This document shows, in pieces, positions 61,918 to 64,000 of a stretch of 64,000 nt of DNA (the stretch's first letter is position 1; each line of letters starts with the position of its first letter). The notes under the pieces are model-generated. The model saw only the letters and a list, made by a program, of their open reading frames with translations. It searched no databases and had not been told where the DNA came from. This DNA comes from Runella zeae DSM 19591 (GTDB lineage: Bacteria; Bacteroidota; Bacteroidia; Cytophagales; Spirosomataceae). The position numbers were made by a program, and so were the translations under genes. The DNA lies in the NCBI RefSeq assembly GCF_000423565.1, contig NZ_KE384039.1, positions 1 to 64,000 of the forward strand, in the 5' to 3' direction.

Positions 61918-63477
61918 TTACAATGGGATATTTCCATGTTTCTTTTTGGGGAGGTTAGCCACTTTGTTTTCAAGCATTTTAAAAGCTCGTAACAATTTCT
62001 CCCGCGTTTGTTCAGGATAAATCACTTCATCGATGTATCCGCGATGAGCAGCTCGGTAGGGGTTGGCAAACTTAGTGGTGTATTCTTGGACTTTTTCTTG
62101 AAGTTTGGCCGCCGAATCCTCCGCTTCAGCAATCTCTTTTTTGAAAATAATCTCCGCCGCTCCGCTCGCGCCCATCACGGCGATTTCGGCCGTAGGCCAA
62201 GCGTAGTTCATATCGGCTCCGATATGCTTCGAATTCATAACATCATAGGCACCACCATAGGCTTTACGGGTAATGACCGTAACGCGCGGCACCGTAGCTT
62301 CACAGAAAGCATACAGCAATTTGGCTCCGTTGGTGATGATAGCGTTCCATTCTTGGTCGGTGCCAGGCAAAAAGCCCGGTACATCTTCCAATACCAACAA
62401 AGGAATATTGAAGCTATCACAAAACCGAACAAACCGAGCTCCTTTGGTGCTTGAATCAATATCGAGTACGCCGGCCAATACCGCAGGTTGATTGGCTACA
62501 ATGCCGATGCTTCGCCCACCAAGACGGGCAAAACCAACGACGATATTTTCGGCAAAATATTTATGAACTTCCCAAAAACTGCCTTCGTCTACTAGTTCAT
62601 CAATCACCTCTCTCATGTCATAAGGTTGATTGGGGTTTTCAGGGATAAGGGTATTGAGTTTGGGCCTTTTTTCATTGCTTGCTTCGTAAGGGAGCATGGG
62701 AGCTTCTTCTTCGCAATTTTGGGGAATATAACTCAACAAACGACGAAGGTCACGGAGGCATTCTACTTCATTGGCACTCACAAAATGCGTCACGCCTGAT
62801 TTACTAGCGTGGGTCATTGCCCCTCCCAATTCTTCCGAAGTCACATCTTCATGCGTGACGGTCTTGACTACGTTGGGACCTGTCACAAACATATAAGAGG
62901 TATTTTCGACCATCATGATGAAATCCGTAATGGCAGGCGAATACACTGCTCCGCCCGCACAAGGCCCCATAATCGCCGAAATTTGCGGAATGACCCCCGA
63001 GGCAAGGGTATTGCGGTAAAAAATATCGGCATACCCTGCCAAAGACAACACACCTTCTTGAATCCGAGCACCACCAGAATCGTTGAGCCCAATAACAGGA
63101 GCGCCATTTTTCATGGCCAAATCCATGATTTTGCAGATTTTTTCGGCGTGGGTTTCAGAGAGAGAACCCCCAAAAACAGTAAAATCCTGTGCAAAAACAT
63201 ATACTAAACGCCCTTCAATAGTGCCATAGCCTGTGATAACGCCGTCGCCCAGATAGTATTCTTTATCGAGTCCAAAGTCTTTGCAGCGGTGCATGACAAA
63301 CTTCCCAATTTCTTCAAACGACCCCGCATCAAGCAGCAGTTCAACGCGTTCTCTGGCGTGAAGTTTGCCTTTTTTGTGTTGTTGCTCGATACGCTTTGCA
63401 CCACCGCCTAATAGCGCTTCCTCATTTTTTTTGTCCAAAATTTCTGTTTTACTGGGGGATGTTGGGGTTGTTGCCAT
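61918..63477 (-). CDS. Acyl-CoA carboxylase beta subunit (propionyl-CoA type)
   Basis: 519 residues. Carboxyltransferase signatures: [54 protein letters not shown] and [20 protein letters not shown]; a closing [16 protein letters not shown]. It transfers carboxyl groups from biotin to acyl-CoA, most likely propionyl-CoA. The biotin-carrying alpha subunit is not in the window. Confidence 0.93.
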   Translation of the reverse strand: MATTPTSPSKTEILDKKNEEALLGGGAKRIEQQHKKGKLHARERVELLLDAGSFEEIGKFVMHRCKDFGLDKEYYLGDGVITGYGTIEGRLVYVFAQDFTVFGGSLSETHAEKICKIMDLAMKNGAPVIGLNDSGGARIQEGVLSLAGYADIFYRNTLASGVIPQISAIMGPCAGGAVYSPAITDFIMMVENTSYMFVTGPNVVKTVTHEDVTSEELGGAMTHASKSGVTHFVSANEVECLRDLRRLLSYIPQNCEEEAPMLPYEASNEKRPKLNTLIPENPNQPYDMREVIDELVDEGSFWEVHKYFAENIVVGFARLGGRSIGIVANQPAVLAGVLDIDSSTKGARFVRFCDSFNIPLLVLEDVPGFLPGTDQEWNAIITNGAKLLYAFCEATVPRVTVITRKAYGGAYDVMNSKHIGADMNYAWPTAEIAVMGASGAAEIIFKKEIAEAEDSAAKLQEKVQEYTTKFANPYRAAHRGYIDEVIYPEQTREKLLRAFKMLENKVANLPKKKHGNIPL

Positions 63478-63604
63478 GTAAGGGTAAGTTCATTGAAGGT
63501 TTGTATAATCTTTCACAAATTTAAGAGACTTTTGGACTTATTCTAATGTCCCATGAGCTTCTTATATTGCTAAAAAAGTATAGAGTTTGTACACATCTTG
63601 GGTA

Positions 63605-64000
63605 TTATAATGCTTTGAGTAGCATGAAGGCATTTGCAAGCGCTTGATGATAAATCGTGGCATGGTTTTTATTTTTTAAGTAATCAAAACCCACTTTTAG
63701 CTGAGCCGAATCTTGATGCTTGAGAAATTGATAGAGTTTTTTTGCATCTCTCTCCATGATTCGTCCTTCCTTTCCTACTGCTACTATTACTTTAGTAGGC
63801 TGAGTGATGGCTACCGGAGAAAGCTTCAATAAGGATTCTTTATCCCACCACAAGCTCGGACTTACGATGATATATTGGTCAAACATCGAAGGTTTTTTGA
63901 AGAGAATTTCGGTAGCTAGTAAGCCTCCAAGTGATTGACCAATAAGCATTTTGGAGTTGCTAACTTTGTAGTTTTTTTGAATGTAAGGTTGAAGTTCTTT
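63605..64000 (-). CDS. Alpha/beta-hydrolase esterase, partial (continues past the window end)
   Basis: The frame is open to 64000 (KELQPYIQKNYKVSNSKMLIGQSLGG), so the start is outside. Nucleophile GQSLGG, then YIIVSPSLWWDKESLL. It resembles the putative esterase family (IroE/Fes-like and D-type esterases). About 130 residues seen; the family is 250-300 residues. Confidence 0.75.
   Translation of the reverse strand, partial: KELQPYIQKNYKVSNSKMLIGQSLGGLLATEILFKKPSMFDQYIIVSPSLWWDKESLLKLSPVAITQPTKVIVAVGKEGRIMERDAKKLYQFLKHQDSAQLKVGFDYLKNKNHATIYHQALANAFMLLKAL

Noticed and set aside
1..64000. CRISPR array or phage
   Set aside because: No regularly spaced direct repeats of 25-40 bases and no structural phage genes were seen.

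Overview
The window looks like a chromosome segment of a Bacteroidota bacterium, probably order Cytophagales (Spirosomataceae-like; this is an inference from gene content). Supporting signs are promoters of the TTG-N18/19-TAnnTTTG type, no obvious Shine-Dalgarno sequences, a short 287-residue RpoD, a TonB receptor with a carboxypeptidase-regulatory N-terminus, a LytS/LytTR pair, DUF5916, YbbR, DUF1573 and AraC/HxlR regulators. One RNA gene is present, an elongator tRNA-Met(CAT). I see no rRNA, CRISPR array, prophage or integrase gene.

Bases 1 to about 13,350 are an AT-rich accessory region. It opens with the cut end of an insertion-sequence transposase and a secreted S41-type protein. Then come mostly single, unrelated minus-strand genes: a PemK/MazF toxin with only a stub of its antitoxin, DoxX, a DUF4279-like protein, two near-identical DUF4304 proteins, a beta-lactamase-fold hydrolase, a siderophore-interacting flavoprotein, several unknowns and a KAP P-loop NTPase. 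Most are separated by 110-230 base imperfect palindromes. On the minus strand these carry CCGTTAGC-type boxes 10-40 bases before start codons and AACGCCCTATAAC or CGGCTAAC boxes just after stop codons. This is the layout of a gene-cassette array without an integrase, and it is the most unusual thing in the window.

From 13.6 to 17.0 kb lies an SDR / membrane protein / AraC / membrane protein / Crp operon. Its crp gene has a single in-frame TGA, and it is followed by the tail of an aldo/keto reductase. From 17.4 to 28 kb are a fasciclin protein, Ogt, a PLP aminotransferase, a GDSL esterase, a two-SWIM SNF2 helicase and outer-membrane or secreted proteins. From 28.1 to 32.7 kb is a second SDR/AraC-type operon (SDR-SnoaL fusion, alpha/beta hydrolase, metallophosphoesterase, AraC). 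Both operons have short direct repeats 21 or 23 bases apart beside a promoter-like motif.

From 33 kb on the content is mostly core: a two-domain esterase, tRNA-Met, LptF/G permease, rpsO, pnp, rpoD, UDP-xylose synthesis genes (UXS and UDP-glucose dehydrogenase), acyl-CoA dehydrogenase, recA, nusB, YtxH, DUF1573, yajC, YbbR, coaE, a quinone-oxidoreductase-like enzyme, an orphan HigA, a family III CoA-transferase, a LysE/intradiol-dioxygenase/TonB-receptor operon, a LytS/LytTR pair and an acyl-CoA carboxylase beta subunit. The window ends inside an esterase gene.
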